Shown piece by piece: positions 6,240 to 14,987 of a DNA stretch of 64,000 bases (the stretch's first letter is position 1; every line of letters starts with the position of its first letter). Under the pieces are notes generated by a model. That model was not told the DNA's origin. It saw only the letters and a list, made by a program, of their open reading frames with translations, and searched no databases. The position numbers and the translations under genes were made by a program. Source of the DNA: Cerasicoccus maritimus (GTDB taxonomy: Bacteria > Verrucomicrobiota > Verrucomicrobiia > Opitutales > Cerasicoccaceae); NCBI GenBank assembly GCA_031296935.1, contig JAVDPD010000029.1, positions 1 through 64,000 on the forward strand, in the 5' to 3' direction.

Positions 6240-7280
6240 ATGAATACCGACTTTTATGACGAAGACCCGTCCTTTCCCGAGAATGAGAACAACGTAGCGC
6301 GCAAGCTGGATTACTTGGGGTATGCGCCGTGTCCGATTCGCGCGGAAATGCAGCGTCGCATGCATGCGTATTACAAGGCGCAGGCGCCCGAGTTTGGCGC
6401 GATTGACTGGTTTTCGCCGGCGGGTTGCTTCCATGGCGGCCGCGAAAATGATCCTTACGACACGACTTGGGAAACCGGTGCCGAGGACGACATGCCGGGC
6501 GTGATGAGTGATGGCGGCAGCAGCGATTTTTTCACCGAGCTGGGCCACAAGCGTTGGATTGAGTCAGGCGTCTACGGCGCGATCGAGAAGCCGGAAATTG
6601 CCATTCGCCCGGAGTTGGCCGAGGCGGACATCATCGATCCGCTGGGGGCGATGCACCTCTACGCGACTTTCCCCACCGTCATGCTGGTGGACCGCGAAAA
6701 GCTCGGCGACAAGCCGATGCCGAAGCGCTGGGAAGACCTTAGCAATCCTGTCTACGAGGGCGACATCACGCTCGCCGGGCACAGCGATGGCAAGCTGGCC
6801 GACAACACGCTCTTCAACACCTGGAAGCGCTACGGTGACGAGGGGCTCATCGGCCTGGGGCGCAATGTGCGTCAATTCTGGTCGCCCGCGAAAATCGTCA
6901 AGGCTGCCGGTGCGCGGCATCCGGAGGGCACATCGATTTACTGCCTGAATTACTTCTTTGCCAGCAGCCGTCGCCGCGCAGAAAAGGTGGAGCTCGTCTG
7001 GCCGGAAGAGGGCGCCTACTTCCAGCCGTTGATGGTCCTGGGCAAGCGTGGTCGCCGCCCGGTCAGCCAGTTGGCGATTGATTTTCTCTACGGCGAAAAC
7101 TGGGCGAAGTATCTCGACTCCGTTGGCTTCCCGTGTGTCCGGACCTACGCGGGGCAAAAGCCGCTGCCGGGCAAGCTGGCGTGGACTGGTTGGGATTTCA
7201 TTCGCGGCCACAATCTTGAGGAGCTGCGCACGCGGCTCAACGAGGTCTTCACCAATGCCCGTCCCGAAGTATGCAGCTGA
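6240..7280 (+). CDS. solute-binding-protein-like (ABC type) protein without signal peptide
   Basis: 346 residues with the fold pattern of type 2 periplasmic binding proteins of the ABC iron/polyamine class: a hinge-like PLGAMHLYATFPTVMLVDRE near 140-160, then LPNPVYEGDI-like text (LSNPVYEGDITLAGHSDG), and a C-terminal lobe with FLYGENWAKYLDSVGFP. The N-terminus (MNTDFYDEDPSFPENE) is charged and has no signal peptide or lipobox, so the protein should stay in the cytoplasm unless exported otherwise. It overlaps the following GTPase gene by 10 bp and is the first gene of a three-gene unit that lacks a membrane permease. Ligand unknown; the GTPase partner suggests a metal or metal complex (inference). 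Confidence 0.7.
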   Translation: MNTDFYDEDPSFPENENNVARKLDYLGYAPCPIRAEMQRRMHAYYKAQAPEFGAIDWFSPAGCFHGGRENDPYDTTWETGAEDDMPGVMSDGGSSDFFTELGHKRWIESGVYGAIEKPEIAIRPELAEADIIDPLGAMHLYATFPTVMLVDREKLGDKPMPKRWEDLSNPVYEGDITLAGHSDGKLADNTLFNTWKRYGDEGLIGLGRNVRQFWSPAKIVKAAGARHPEGTSIYCLNYFFASSRRRAEKVELVWPEEGAYFQPLMVLGKRGRRPVSQLAIDFLYGENWAKYLDSVGFPCVRTYAGQKPLPGKLAWTGWDFIRGHNLEELRTRLNEVFTNARPEVCS

Positions 7281-7966
7281 TCACGGTAGGCGGGCCGCCA
7301 TCCTGCGGCAAGACGAGCGTCATCCTGAAGACGCTCCAGCACATCCGTGAGGACGGGGTGCGCGCGGGCGTGGTCAAGTTCGACTGCCTGAGCACGCAGG
7401 ACATGGAAATATTTGAGGCGGCGGGTGTCCCCGTGCTGACTGGCATTTCCGCGAATTTTTGCCCCGACCACTACTTTGTCACCAACATCGAGGACTGCTT
7501 CGCCTGGGGGCAGCGCGAGGGGCTGGATTTATTGATCAGCGAAAGCGCAGGACTCTGCAATCGCTGCGCGCCGCACATCAAGGGGTTCCTCTCAGTGTGC
7601 GTGCTCGACAACTTGTCGGGTGTCAACACGCCGCGCAAAGTCGGCCCGATGCTGAAGACAGCCGACACCGTGATCGTCACCAAGGGCGACATCGTCAGCC
7701 AGGCCGAGCGCGAGGTGTTCGCCTACCGCATCCGCCAAGCCAACCCGAAGGCGCGCATCCATTTCGTCAATGGCATCACCGGCCAAGGCGCGTGGGAAGT
7801 CAGCCGGATGTGGAAAACCGCGGCTTCCGCCGAGACGCTTGAAGGCGGCCGCATGCGCTTCCCGGTGCCCACGGCGGTGTGCTCGTATTGCTTCGGCGAA
7901 ACGCGCATCGGCGAGGAGCATCACCAAGGGACCGTGCGCAAAATCAACATTCCGGAGGCCAGCTAG
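7271..7966 (+). CDS. CobW/HypB/UreG-family P-loop GTPase
   Basis: 231 residues. The P-loop GGPPSCGKTS is at residues 7-16, and SESAGLCNRCAPH at 90-102 carries C96, C99 and H102. The guanine-specificity position reads VTKGD (136-140) instead of NKxD. A second putative metal site, CSYCFGE (204-210) with HH at 217-218, sits near the C-terminus. Family members insert Ni, Co or Zn into enzymes or act as metallochaperones with GTP hydrolysis. The start codon overlaps the solute-binding gene, implying translational coupling, and the ABC ATPase follows after 2 bp. The target metalloprotein is not in the window; no hydrogenase or urease is nearby. Confidence 0.85.
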   Translation: MQLITVGGPPSCGKTSVILKTLQHIREDGVRAGVVKFDCLSTQDMEIFEAAGVPVLTGISANFCPDHYFVTNIEDCFAWGQREGLDLLISESAGLCNRCAPHIKGFLSVCVLDNLSGVNTPRKVGPMLKTADTVIVTKGDIVSQAEREVFAYRIRQANPKARIHFVNGITGQGAWEVSRMWKTAASAETLEGGRMRFPVPTAVCSYCFGETRIGEEHHQGTVRKINIPEAS

Positions 7967-7968
7967 TC

Positions 7969-8952
7969 ATGCCCAGTTCAACGGAGGTCGATCGCTTTTC
8001 TTTTGCAGATTTGGAGTCGTTCAACGAGTTCCTGAAACTACAGCATCTGCCGTTGGCTGATGCATTACCCGCAAATTTGAGCGCCTACTGGGAAACGCTT
8101 TCCTGGGAAACTCAACAGGCGAGCGGCTTCACGCTGGAAGCGCTGCAAACGGCGATTTCGCAATTTCTCGAACGCGTGGAAATTGGAGAGGACGCGGCGA
8201 TCCATTCGCTCGATGTCCTGCGCGGTCGTGACAAAGATGGCGCGCCGGAGCCGCATGATTTGCGTTTTGAGCCGGGAGATGTAGTCTGCCTCGTCGGGCC
8301 GACAGGCTCGGGAAAAAGCCGTTTTCTGGCCGACATTGAATGCCTGGCGCAAGGGGACACGCCGACGGGTCGCCGCATCTTGATCAACGGCCAGCCGCCG
8401 GCCAACGTCAGCCGTTTCAGTGGGGAAAGCGGGCTCGTGGCGCAGATCACGCAGAACATGAATTTCATCATGGACCTGACGGTTGCCGAGTTCCTGCACA
8501 TGCACGCTGAAAGCCGGAACCTCGACAACGCCAGTGAGATTGTGGCGCGCGTGTTAGAGGAGGCGGTATCGATGGCGGGCGAGCCATTCGGGCCGGACAG
8601 CCAGATTACCCAGCTTAGTGGGGGGCAGTCGCGCTCGCTGATGATTGCCGACGCAGCCTTTCTCAGCCCGAAGCCCATCGTGCTGATCGACGAAATTGAA
8701 AATGCTGGCGTCGACCGCAATCGTGCGCTCAAGCTCTTCATCGAAAAGGGCAAGATCGTGCTTTTATCGACTCATGATCCGATCCTCGCGCTGAGCGGGC
8801 ACAAGCGGATGGTTATTGCCAACGGCGCGGTCACGAAAGTAATTTTGCCCGATGACGCCGAACGCGCGGCCTGCGAGAAACTTCAGGCGATGGACGCCGT
8901 CATTGCGCAAGTCCGCGAATCCCTCCGCCGCGGCGAACGGATTGCGCTCTAG
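7969..8952 (+). CDS. ABC-type ATP-binding protein with no cognate permease nearby
   Basis: 327 residues. A 95-residue N-terminal extension precedes a complete ABC nucleotide-binding domain: Walker A GPTGSGKS (110-117), a Q-loop region near 159, signature LSGGQ (216-220), Walker B IVLIDE (237-242), and an H-loop STHD near 270. The annotated ATG at 7969 is 2 bp after the GTPase stop; the longer open frame upstream overlaps that gene and is not used. There are no transmembrane segments, and no membrane subunit gene is adjacent, so it may act in a cytoplasmic machine rather than a transporter. A strong terminator follows. Confidence 0.85.
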   Translation: MPSSTEVDRFSFADLESFNEFLKLQHLPLADALPANLSAYWETLSWETQQASGFTLEALQTAISQFLERVEIGEDAAIHSLDVLRGRDKDGAPEPHDLRFEPGDVVCLVGPTGSGKSRFLADIECLAQGDTPTGRRILINGQPPANVSRFSGESGLVAQITQNMNFIMDLTVAEFLHMHAESRNLDNASEIVARVLEEAVSMAGEPFGPDSQITQLSGGQSRSLMIADAAFLSPKPIVLIDEIENAGVDRNRALKLFIEKGKIVLLSTHDPILALSGHKRMVIANGAVTKVILPDDAERAACEKLQAMDAVIAQVRESLRRGERIAL

Positions 8953-8953
8953 T

Positions 8954-8992
8954 AAAAGAAAAGGCCACGGACTGCTTAGTCCATGGCCTTTG
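8954..8992. terminator. bidirectional intrinsic terminator
   Basis: A 14-bp stem AAAGGCCACGGACT / AGTCCATGGCCTTT with a GCTT loop and one mismatch sits between the convergent 7969-8952 and 9019-9780 genes, with an A-tract on the left and Ts on the right of the stem. Confidence 0.8.
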
Positions 8993-9018
8993 GAGGAAAG
9001 TGGGTTGATTGCTGAGGC

Positions 9019-9780
9019 TTAGCTTTCGACGTTGAGTTTTTCGCTACGGATCAGGGCTTCAGCCATGCGCTTCCAGTAGGTGACGTTTTCCATCTCGGTC
9101 ACGTTCTCCAGAATCTTCTGCGCGGCGTCGCGGTTGCCGGAGGCAAGTTCAAGCTGGGCGACTTCCAAGGCGGCTTCAGCGCGGATGGCGGCCAGGATTG
9201 CGGCGGAGTCCATCAGCGTGGTGAGGGTCGCCTTGCCAGCGTCGGTTTGGCCGGCCTTGATCTGCGACATGCCCACGCCGAGGCGGGCGCGGCCTACGAT
9301 GACCGTGTCTTTGAGGGCGGGGACGGATTGTTGGTAGAGTCCGATCGCGGTTTCGAATTCGCCGGCGGTGTATTTGTCGTCCGCAGCCTTGAGGGTGGCG
9401 ATGCCGCCGAGCGCGGTGTCGCTGTTGGCGGCACCGAAAGATTGAAGCTTTTCCGCGTCGCCGATGGCCAGGCTGTAATCTTCCTGGAGGTTGGCGACCT
9501 GGTTGGCCTGCATCATCTTCCAGGTGTTCACGCCGACCACGCCAAGGATGGCGATGACAATCGCGGCAATGATGGTGCCCTTGTTGTTCTGCCAATAGAG
9601 CCAGGCGCGGTCCTCGAGATCGGCCTCGGCAAAGGCGTCATCGATTTCCACGATGTTACGGTCGTCTCCCTCAGCTTTGGAGGCATGTGGGGCGGCGCGC
9701 TCAAGCTCCTCGCGGGAAAACCTGGGGTCTTCGGCGAGGCCATCCTGGCGCTGCTTCTTTTTCTTGGGCGGGCGATTCAT
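9019..9780 (-). CDS. membrane-anchored TPR-like protein (YfgM-like)
   Basis: 253 residues. A very basic start (MNRPPKKKKQRQDG) and an acidic linker lead to one transmembrane helix at about 70-88 (TIIAAIVIAILGVVGVNTW), and then an Ala-rich helical region of TPR type (ADDKYTAGEFETAIGLYQQ, ARLGVGMSQIKAGQTDAGK, ALEVAQLELASGNRDAA). This is the layout of YfgM/TPR_21 proteins, which act around the Sec translocon and periplasmic chaperones. That role is inferred from layout. It is monocistronic and convergent with the ABC ATPase. Confidence 0.7.
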   Translation of the reverse strand: MNRPPKKKKQRQDGLAEDPRFSREELERAAPHASKAEGDDRNIVEIDDAFAEADLEDRAWLYWQNNKGTIIAAIVIAILGVVGVNTWKMMQANQVANLQEDYSLAIGDAEKLQSFGAANSDTALGGIATLKAADDKYTAGEFETAIGLYQQSVPALKDTVIVGRARLGVGMSQIKAGQTDAGKATLTTLMDSAAILAAIRAEAALEVAQLELASGNRDAAQKILENVTEMENVTYWKRMAEALIRSEKLNVES

Positions 9781-9887
9781 GAAACGGAAAAACGGGCAGG
9801 TTGTAATTCCCTGCCCGCGTAGTCAAGCGAAAGCAATGGCCCGGGCCTTCTATTTAAGGCCAACGGGCATTCAGCTTTCAGTCATTT

Positions 9888-10126
9888 TGCCCCAACGGGG
9901 CTGCGCATCAATAGCCCAGGGTTGGCATGAGGCCGTAGAGCGGCTGAATGCCTACCCTGGGGATACGAATACGTGAATTGCCTATCCCAACGGGATTGCG
10001 TAAAACGACATCTTGCGCAGCCCCGTTGGGGCAGGGGAATCACCGGGCATCCAGTTCCCAGGGTAGCGCTTCCCGCAAGCGGTTCGCTTTAACCCTGGGC
10101 TATTGATGCGCAGCCCCGTTGGGGCA
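9888..10126. repeat. composite inverted-repeat element with 36-bp arms
   Basis: Arms 9888-9923 and 10091-10126 are perfect 36-bp inverted repeats (TGCCCCAACGGGGCTGCGCA..., then CCCAGGGTT). Inside lie a 20-bp copy of the outer end at 10014-10033, a partial CCCAACGGGA, and the words CTACCCTGGG / CCCAGGGTAG, so the element looks built from repeated REP-like modules. It lies downstream of the 10160-11527 gene and upstream of the 9019-9780 gene. Confidence 0.85.
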
Positions 10127-10159
10127 GAGTTAGCAGCAATCAAGATACGAAATGTATCC

Positions 10160-11527
10160 CTAACGACCTCCGGGGGGAGGGCCGCCGCGGAAACCACCAC
10201 CGCCGAAACCACCAAAACCGCGACCTTCGCGGACTTGGAGCTCGCGAAACTGCTGTTTTTTGTCGTCGGAGTAGTCGGAATCGGCCAGATAGGCCTCAAA
10301 TGCTTCACTGTCTTGCTCGCGTAACATGGGCAGGATCATGCTTTCCAGGCGCTCGCGACCTTGGTCATTACTGACCGAACTAGCCCAGGTGAGGGCGGCG
10401 GCGGGATCGTCCTGCGCAGCCTGCATTGAGAAGAGGCCCACGGCGCGGTCGAGCTCGGATGTCTGGGGCAAGGTGTTGAGCCAATTCGCGGCAGCCTCCA
10501 TGTCGTAGCGGGTCCAGCTGGCGATGAGGGTGGTTGCAAGTCGCGCTTGATCAGTCGTTTCTGGGTCTTGTGCGCTGAGCCATTCGGCGGCGGCAGCAGG
10601 GTCGTCATTGGCCCAGGAGCGGAGCAGGGAGCGCTGTAAATCGCTGTAGCTGGCGTCGTCGGCCATGCTGTCCACGAATTGACGGGCGGCCTCAGGATCA
10701 GTGGACGCCCATTCGCCGATGATCTGCTCAAGGGCTTGGTTGCGGCTGGAGCCTTCGCTCATGGCAAGAGACATGGTCAGCGCTTGATCGATCTGGTTTT
10801 GCTCCACCATAGCGTTGATGACTTCACGCAGAGCGCCGTTTTTAATGCGGCGGTCGCTGGCAGTGGCGTCGGACATCGCCTGGACGTATTGGAAGGCGGA
10901 TTCCGGGCTGCTTTGGGCGTAGCCTTTGACGATGTCGCGGAGGTAGTCGCCGTAAATGCGGGCTGAATAGTTGTCGCCATTGGTGTTGAGCCAGTTAATT
11001 GCAGAAACGGGGTCTTTGCTCGCCCAACCTTCGAGGACTTGGCCAATGCCGCGGGTGCGCATTTCGACGGAAGTCAGGCTGTTGGCATAGGTGAGGGCAT
11101 TGGTCGGATCGAGTGCGCCCCATCGCTCCAGCATGGAGAAAACAAGCATGTTGCGCTCGCGACCAGCGGGCATCGCCAAGACTTCGTCCAGAGCGCTTTG
11201 TAACTCACTGGGGCTCATCGACATGGCGTCCACGGCGGCTTGCATCCAGGTGGCGCGGGTGAAGTCGCCATTGCGCAGGCCTTCGAAGCCGGCGCGGGTC
11301 TTGTCGGAGGCTTCGTCCTGTAACTCGGCCATAAGCTCGGCAGCCGCATCGGCGTCGACGGTAATGGTGGAGCCGTCCTTGGAAGCGGAGAGCTTTGGTG
11401 CGCTAGCCGCCGACTGGTTGGCTAGGGCGGGGGAAGTCAGGCCCCTGGAAGCAGACTGACCAACGAAATAAGCAGCTGCCAGGCTGGCTATCCAAAGCGC
11501 TGCGAAGATATACCACTTTGAATTCAT
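10160..11527 (-). CDS. anchored alpha-helical repeat protein (W..DP.AA..WL repeats)
   Basis: 455 residues. An N-terminal hydrophobic segment (WYIFAALWIASLAAAYFVG) acts as signal or anchor. From about residue 130 to 400 there are some eight repeats of about 33 residues built on W-x5-DP-xxAxxWL (EGWASKDPVSAINWL, GEWASTDPEAARQFV, RSWANDDPAAAAEWL, ASWTRYDMEAAANWL, ...). The C-terminus is Gly/Arg-rich (GFGGFGGGGFRGGPPPGGR). Such repeat proteins are common in Verrucomicrobiota and have no assigned function; an alpha-solenoid scaffold is likely. The ATG at 11527 is the only start that keeps the hydrophobic leader. Confidence 0.75.
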   Translation of the reverse strand: MNSKWYIFAALWIASLAAAYFVGQSASRGLTSPALANQSAASAPKLSASKDGSTITVDADAAAELMAELQDEASDKTRAGFEGLRNGDFTRATWMQAAVDAMSMSPSELQSALDEVLAMPAGRERNMLVFSMLERWGALDPTNALTYANSLTSVEMRTRGIGQVLEGWASKDPVSAINWLNTNGDNYSARIYGDYLRDIVKGYAQSSPESAFQYVQAMSDATASDRRIKNGALREVINAMVEQNQIDQALTMSLAMSEGSSRNQALEQIIGEWASTDPEAARQFVDSMADDASYSDLQRSLLRSWANDDPAAAAEWLSAQDPETTDQARLATTLIASWTRYDMEAAANWLNTLPQTSELDRAVGLFSMQAAQDDPAAALTWASSVSNDQGRERLESMILPMLREQDSEAFEAYLADSDYSDDKKQQFRELQVREGRGFGGFGGGGFRGGPPPGGR

Positions 11528-11594
11528 ACCAGTGGTAAAACCTAGGCTAGGGACTAAAGTTTCAGTCGCCGAGTGAAATCTTTACCGCGTGCGG

Positions 11595-12509
11595 CTATTT
11601 TTTCAGCAGATCGCCCGCATCATCGAGCACCTTCTTTTCCTCATCATTGAGGGATTGGAAGCCTTCGCGGTTGATTTTGTCCAGGATGCGGTCGACTTCC
11701 TTGCGAAGGTCTTTGCGATTGGTCAGGTTGACCTTGAATTTGCCGGTGGATGCCTGGGTGCGCTTCTTGGTCCACTTTGGGGGCTCGACGGAGACTTTCT
11801 TCGCAACGGATTCAAAGAGGGGCGCCGGGCGCTGGAGGACGCGGTAGAAAATATAGCCAGCCAGTGCGCCGCCCAAGTGAGCGGAGAAGGCGATGCCCGC
11901 TGCTTGCATAATCGGTTGATAGCCGAGCAGGTAGGCTAGTTCGATGAACAGGAAGCCAATGGCGTCGATGCCGACCACCACCCACAGCAGCGTGCGTGGG
12001 TTGAAGGAGACCGGAAGGATGAAAAACAGGAGCAGTGAGATCTGGCCATGAGGCCAGATGAGGCAGGCGGTCACCAGTAGGCCGGCGATGGCGGCGGAGA
12101 AGCCAATGACTGGCTGTCCGTAAAGTTGCTGCGGGCCAATCAGCGCGTGAATGCCCAGCCAAGTGACGCCCCCCAGGAAAATCGAGCCGAGGATCAGGTG
12201 GAGAAAGCGTTTCGGCTCTAGCTCTTTGGATAGCCAGCGACCGATGACAAAAAACAGTATACCGTTGATGAAGAAATGCTGTAGCCCGCCGTGCATGAGG
12301 CTGTAGGTGAAAATCGTCCAGACCTTGCCGTGGCTGACGTTGTCGACCGAGAGCGCCACCCAGTTGTAGAGGAAGGGCGCGGCGCGGAACCACACGCCGA
12401 GGATGTTTTGCAGCAGGAATGCGCCAATGAACACCCACAGGACCCACCAGAAGTAGTCCACGTGTCGAACCGGCGCACGATTGCGCATGTATGGTCGGTC
12501 ATACAGCAT
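11595..12509 (-). CDS. rhomboid-family intramembrane protein with C-terminal charged domain
   Basis: 304 residues with about six transmembrane segments between 20 and 225. Rhomboid hallmarks: the MHGGLQHFFIN loop (72-82), a serine site GFSAA (S138) and AHLGGALAG (H211), giving the Ser-His dyad in the expected helices. The residue after the serine is Ala where GxSG has Gly, so proteolysis is probable but not certain. After the membrane domain a basic linker leads to a soluble tail (DRILDKINREGFQSLNDEEKKVLDDA) of a type often fused to rhomboids in this phylum. An ATG at 12488 is an alternative start. Confidence 0.85.
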   Translation of the reverse strand: MLYDRPYMRNRAPVRHVDYFWWVLWVFIGAFLLQNILGVWFRAAPFLYNWVALSVDNVSHGKVWTIFTYSLMHGGLQHFFINGILFFVIGRWLSKELEPKRFLHLILGSIFLGGVTWLGIHALIGPQQLYGQPVIGFSAAIAGLLVTACLIWPHGQISLLLFFILPVSFNPRTLLWVVVGIDAIGFLFIELAYLLGYQPIMQAAGIAFSAHLGGALAGYIFYRVLQRPAPLFESVAKKVSVEPPKWTKKRTQASTGKFKVNLTNRKDLRKEVDRILDKINREGFQSLNDEEKKVLDDAGDLLKK

Positions 12510-12653
12510 CGTATAGCTAAGACTGTCCTTGTAAGGCCTTGTTCAAAATTATCTGTAGATTACGGGTGCGTCTGCGGACAAAACTATTATCGTAAAGTGC
12601 TATCTGGCAAGTGGAAGTGCGGTAATTTCAGCAGAGTTTGCACGCTGGCTTGT

Positions 12654-13400
12654 TCAAGCTTTGCCGCGGAGGCGTTTGAGCGTGATGCGTAGCTTGCGGA
12701 ACGGCATGCTGAGGTAGAACTTGCGGATCTGCTCAAAGCGCGGGGTAGCGTTCTCTAAAGTGAAGTCGGTGAACCCGGCCGGGGCATACCAGTTGTTTGA
12801 GCCCATGCGGTTGATGAAGCGGTAGCCGCGCTTTTTGAGATAGCGGTGCAGGGAGAGATCCTCCATGTGGTCTTCAACCAGGATGAGCTTGGGCTGATAT
12901 TTCTCCAGGTCGAAGCCCTCCAGAGCCGGGATCTCCATGCCCTCGATGTCGATGGACGCAAAGTCAACATGCTGGACGCCGGCTTCTTCGAGTGCGTCGT
13001 TGATCGTGCGCAGGGGGACATCCTCGTAGCGACAACCGTCGCCCTCGACACGCTCCATGACTACTTGGGACATGACGTCGCCGCCTTGTTCAGCGGGTGG
13101 GATCTTAATGTAAGCCCCGCCGACATTGTCCGGGCTGACCGCTCCGCAGCGAATGGCGCGACTCCCCGGGCGCTTGGCGACTAGCTCTTCGTAGCGCTGA
13201 GTTTGTGGTTCGATCAGCACACCGCTCCAGCCGCGTTTTTCGAGCAGATAAGTCTGGCTGAGGCGAATGGGCGCATTGGCGCCGACTTCCAGGAACACGC
13301 CGTCGCTGCGACGTTTAAAGTAGTCCCAAATGATGCGGTCTTCTCCCCATTGGGAGTAGGATTCATTGTCTGGGGGGGGCGCTTGTGTGTCGGTCGGCAT
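12654..13400 (-). CDS. FkbM-type SAM-dependent methyltransferase
   Basis: 248 residues from the ATG at 13400 (MPTDTQAPPPDNESYSQWGED). The methyltransferase core shows motif I as VFLEVGANAPIRLSQTYLLE, then GVLIEPQTQRYEEL and the FASIDIEGMEIPALEGFD region typical of FkbM proteins, which often O-methylate sugars or lipids during glycan or natural-product modification. The longer frame up to 13475 begins with an unlikely leader and lacks support. It stands alone, with 144 bp to the rhomboid gene. The substrate cannot be told. Confidence 0.8.
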   Translation of the reverse strand: MPTDTQAPPPDNESYSQWGEDRIIWDYFKRRSDGVFLEVGANAPIRLSQTYLLEKRGWSGVLIEPQTQRYEELVAKRPGSRAIRCGAVSPDNVGGAYIKIPPAEQGGDVMSQVVMERVEGDGCRYEDVPLRTINDALEEAGVQHVDFASIDIEGMEIPALEGFDLEKYQPKLILVEDHMEDLSLHRYLKKRGYRFINRMGSNNWYAPAGFTDFTLENATPRFEQIRKFYLSMPFRKLRITLKRLRGKA

Positions 13401-13713
13401 AGTTGCAGAAGAGCAGGATCTTCGCAGTTTTATGCATGTCACAGTGTGGGTAAAGGCCAATCCATTCGGAGCCACCAGCTATTGTGGCTCAGCGTAGCTG
13501 ATTCCGTTTTGGCGATTTGAGCACCTTTCATCTAAGTTGGCCGATCAGGCCGCAGTGAATTTTTTTGTGTTCAGCAAGGCGGCTTGAGCGCGGCAGGCTG
13601 GAAACCTGTGAGCGAAAAGCCAACGAAGCTGACGCGGAAAAGCGCTCGGTTAAGCTGTGCAAAGGATGGGGATCCTCTGTGCAGTTTGTTTTTGAAGTGC
13701 AATAAGTGATTTC
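13401..13713. other. 313-bp non-coding gap
   Basis: No convincing ORF, RNA or repeat. It separates the FkbM gene from the first gene of the carbohydrate island and must hold the FkbM promoter. Confidence 0.6.
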
Positions 13714-14733
13714 TTAGATCGGCTCGATGGCGCTGAGCAGGCTTTCTAATGTGCCTTCAGCCAGCGCGACCACGGTGTCGGCGGCACCGTAATACATCTT
13801 GACCGTGCCATCCTCCTCAAGGAGGAAGCCGCCGGGGAAGATGACTGAGCCGCGAAAGCCTTCTATTTCGTAGGGAGCCTCGGCGCGCAGCAGAGGCTGT
13901 TTGCTGATGCCGATTACCCTGCTCGGGTCGTTGAGGTCGAGCAGCATTAGGCCGCTGACGTATTCCTTGCACCATGACTTGGGCTCCCAGCCTTGCAGCG
14001 GGTTTTCCTTGTCGATGTGCACGGCGTGGAAGGTGGTTAGCCAGCCCTTGTCGGTCTTCAGGGGAGGAGCGCCGGGGCCGATCTTACCATTGGTGAAGGG
14101 CACTTCTTCGGCACCGAGCACTAAGCGCGACTCGCCCCAATATTTGCCGTCCACCGACTCGCTGATCCAGATATCGAACATCTCTTGCCAGCCCTTGGAA
14201 TAAATAGGGAAGGGGCGATCTAGGCGGTAGAGCTTGCCGTTGATACGCTCCGGGAACATCACCATGTTTCGGTTCTCCGGGAGGGACAGTGAGAGCAGCT
14301 CCCACTTGCGCAGGCATTTGCTGGAGCACTTGGCGATGCCGCCACGCACGCCATGGATCGTGTCGAAGGCAAAGCAGAAGTAGGCCTCGCCGTCGATCAG
14401 GGTGATGCGTGGATCGTAGATGCGGAAGATTTCCTTTTCGCCAAAGCGCTCGTGGTATTGATCCTTGAGCCACTCGCAGGCAATCTTCTGGTCGAAGACG
14501 GGCTCCGGATCGACGTCCCACTTGATGCCGTCCTGACTGCGGGCCAGACCGACGCGGGTCAAGCGGGCGTCCGGCGTGGCTTTGGGACCGGAGTCGGTGC
14601 GGAAGAGCATGACATATTCGCCGTCCCACTTGGCGATGCCGGCATTGAATACGGACATGCAATCCCAGGGGATATCTGATTCCTGCAGGATCGGGTTAGC
14701 GGCGCAGCGTTGAAGCAATGATGTTGGGGCCAT
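13714..14733 (-). CDS. GH130-family glycosidase/phosphorylase
   Basis: 339 residues from the ATG at 14733 (MAPTSLLQRCAANPIL). A five-bladed beta-propeller pattern with GH130 landmarks: NPIL near the start, VFNAGIAKWDGEYVMLFR, RIYDPRITLIDGEAYF, KIGPGAPPLKTDKGWL and a final VIFPGGFLLEEDG/MYYGAADT. GH130 enzymes phosphorolyse or hydrolyse beta-mannosides and related linkages in the cytoplasm. There is no signal peptide, consistent with intracellular action on imported oligosaccharides. The frame extends to 14916, but the extra 61 residues look non-coding. It is divergent from the GH43 gene, sharing a 254-bp promoter region. Confidence 0.85.
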   Translation of the reverse strand: MAPTSLLQRCAANPILQESDIPWDCMSVFNAGIAKWDGEYVMLFRTDSGPKATPDARLTRVGLARSQDGIKWDVDPEPVFDQKIACEWLKDQYHERFGEKEIFRIYDPRITLIDGEAYFCFAFDTIHGVRGGIAKCSSKCLRKWELLSLSLPENRNMVMFPERINGKLYRLDRPFPIYSKGWQEMFDIWISESVDGKYWGESRLVLGAEEVPFTNGKIGPGAPPLKTDKGWLTTFHAVHIDKENPLQGWEPKSWCKEYVSGLMLLDLNDPSRVIGISKQPLLRAEAPYEIEGFRGSVIFPGGFLLEEDGTVKMYYGAADTVVALAEGTLESLLSAIEPI

Positions 14734-14987
14734 GATATGAATGAGTTGAGGTTCTATTCTGCAGGATGGCCTACCTGTTCGAGGTGTCCACTCAGAGGTG
14801 TTGTTCGGGGCTGAGTAATTTAGTAAAAAGGTTGCGTATGCTGGATGCTCCCGAGGCAGAAGGCGCCTGAAGTCAGGGAACTTTATGTGTGACGCGATAT
14901 TGCGCATTAAAGACAATGATATCTCAGATTGGACAAGTTATCACGCTTTCGCAAAGGCGGAAGGCGTTGATAAATTATCAGCAAACA

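Noticed and set aside
5600..6241. Overlapping ORFs on both strands between 5.6 and 6.2 kb (for example 6026-6232)
   Set aside because: Mutually overlapping frames with low-complexity peptides across repeat DNA; only the 57-residue frame at 5941 is kept, at low confidence.
9888..10126. An insertion sequence in the 9.9-kb inverted repeat
   Set aside because: The 167 bp between the arms has no ORF and repeats the arm sequence internally.
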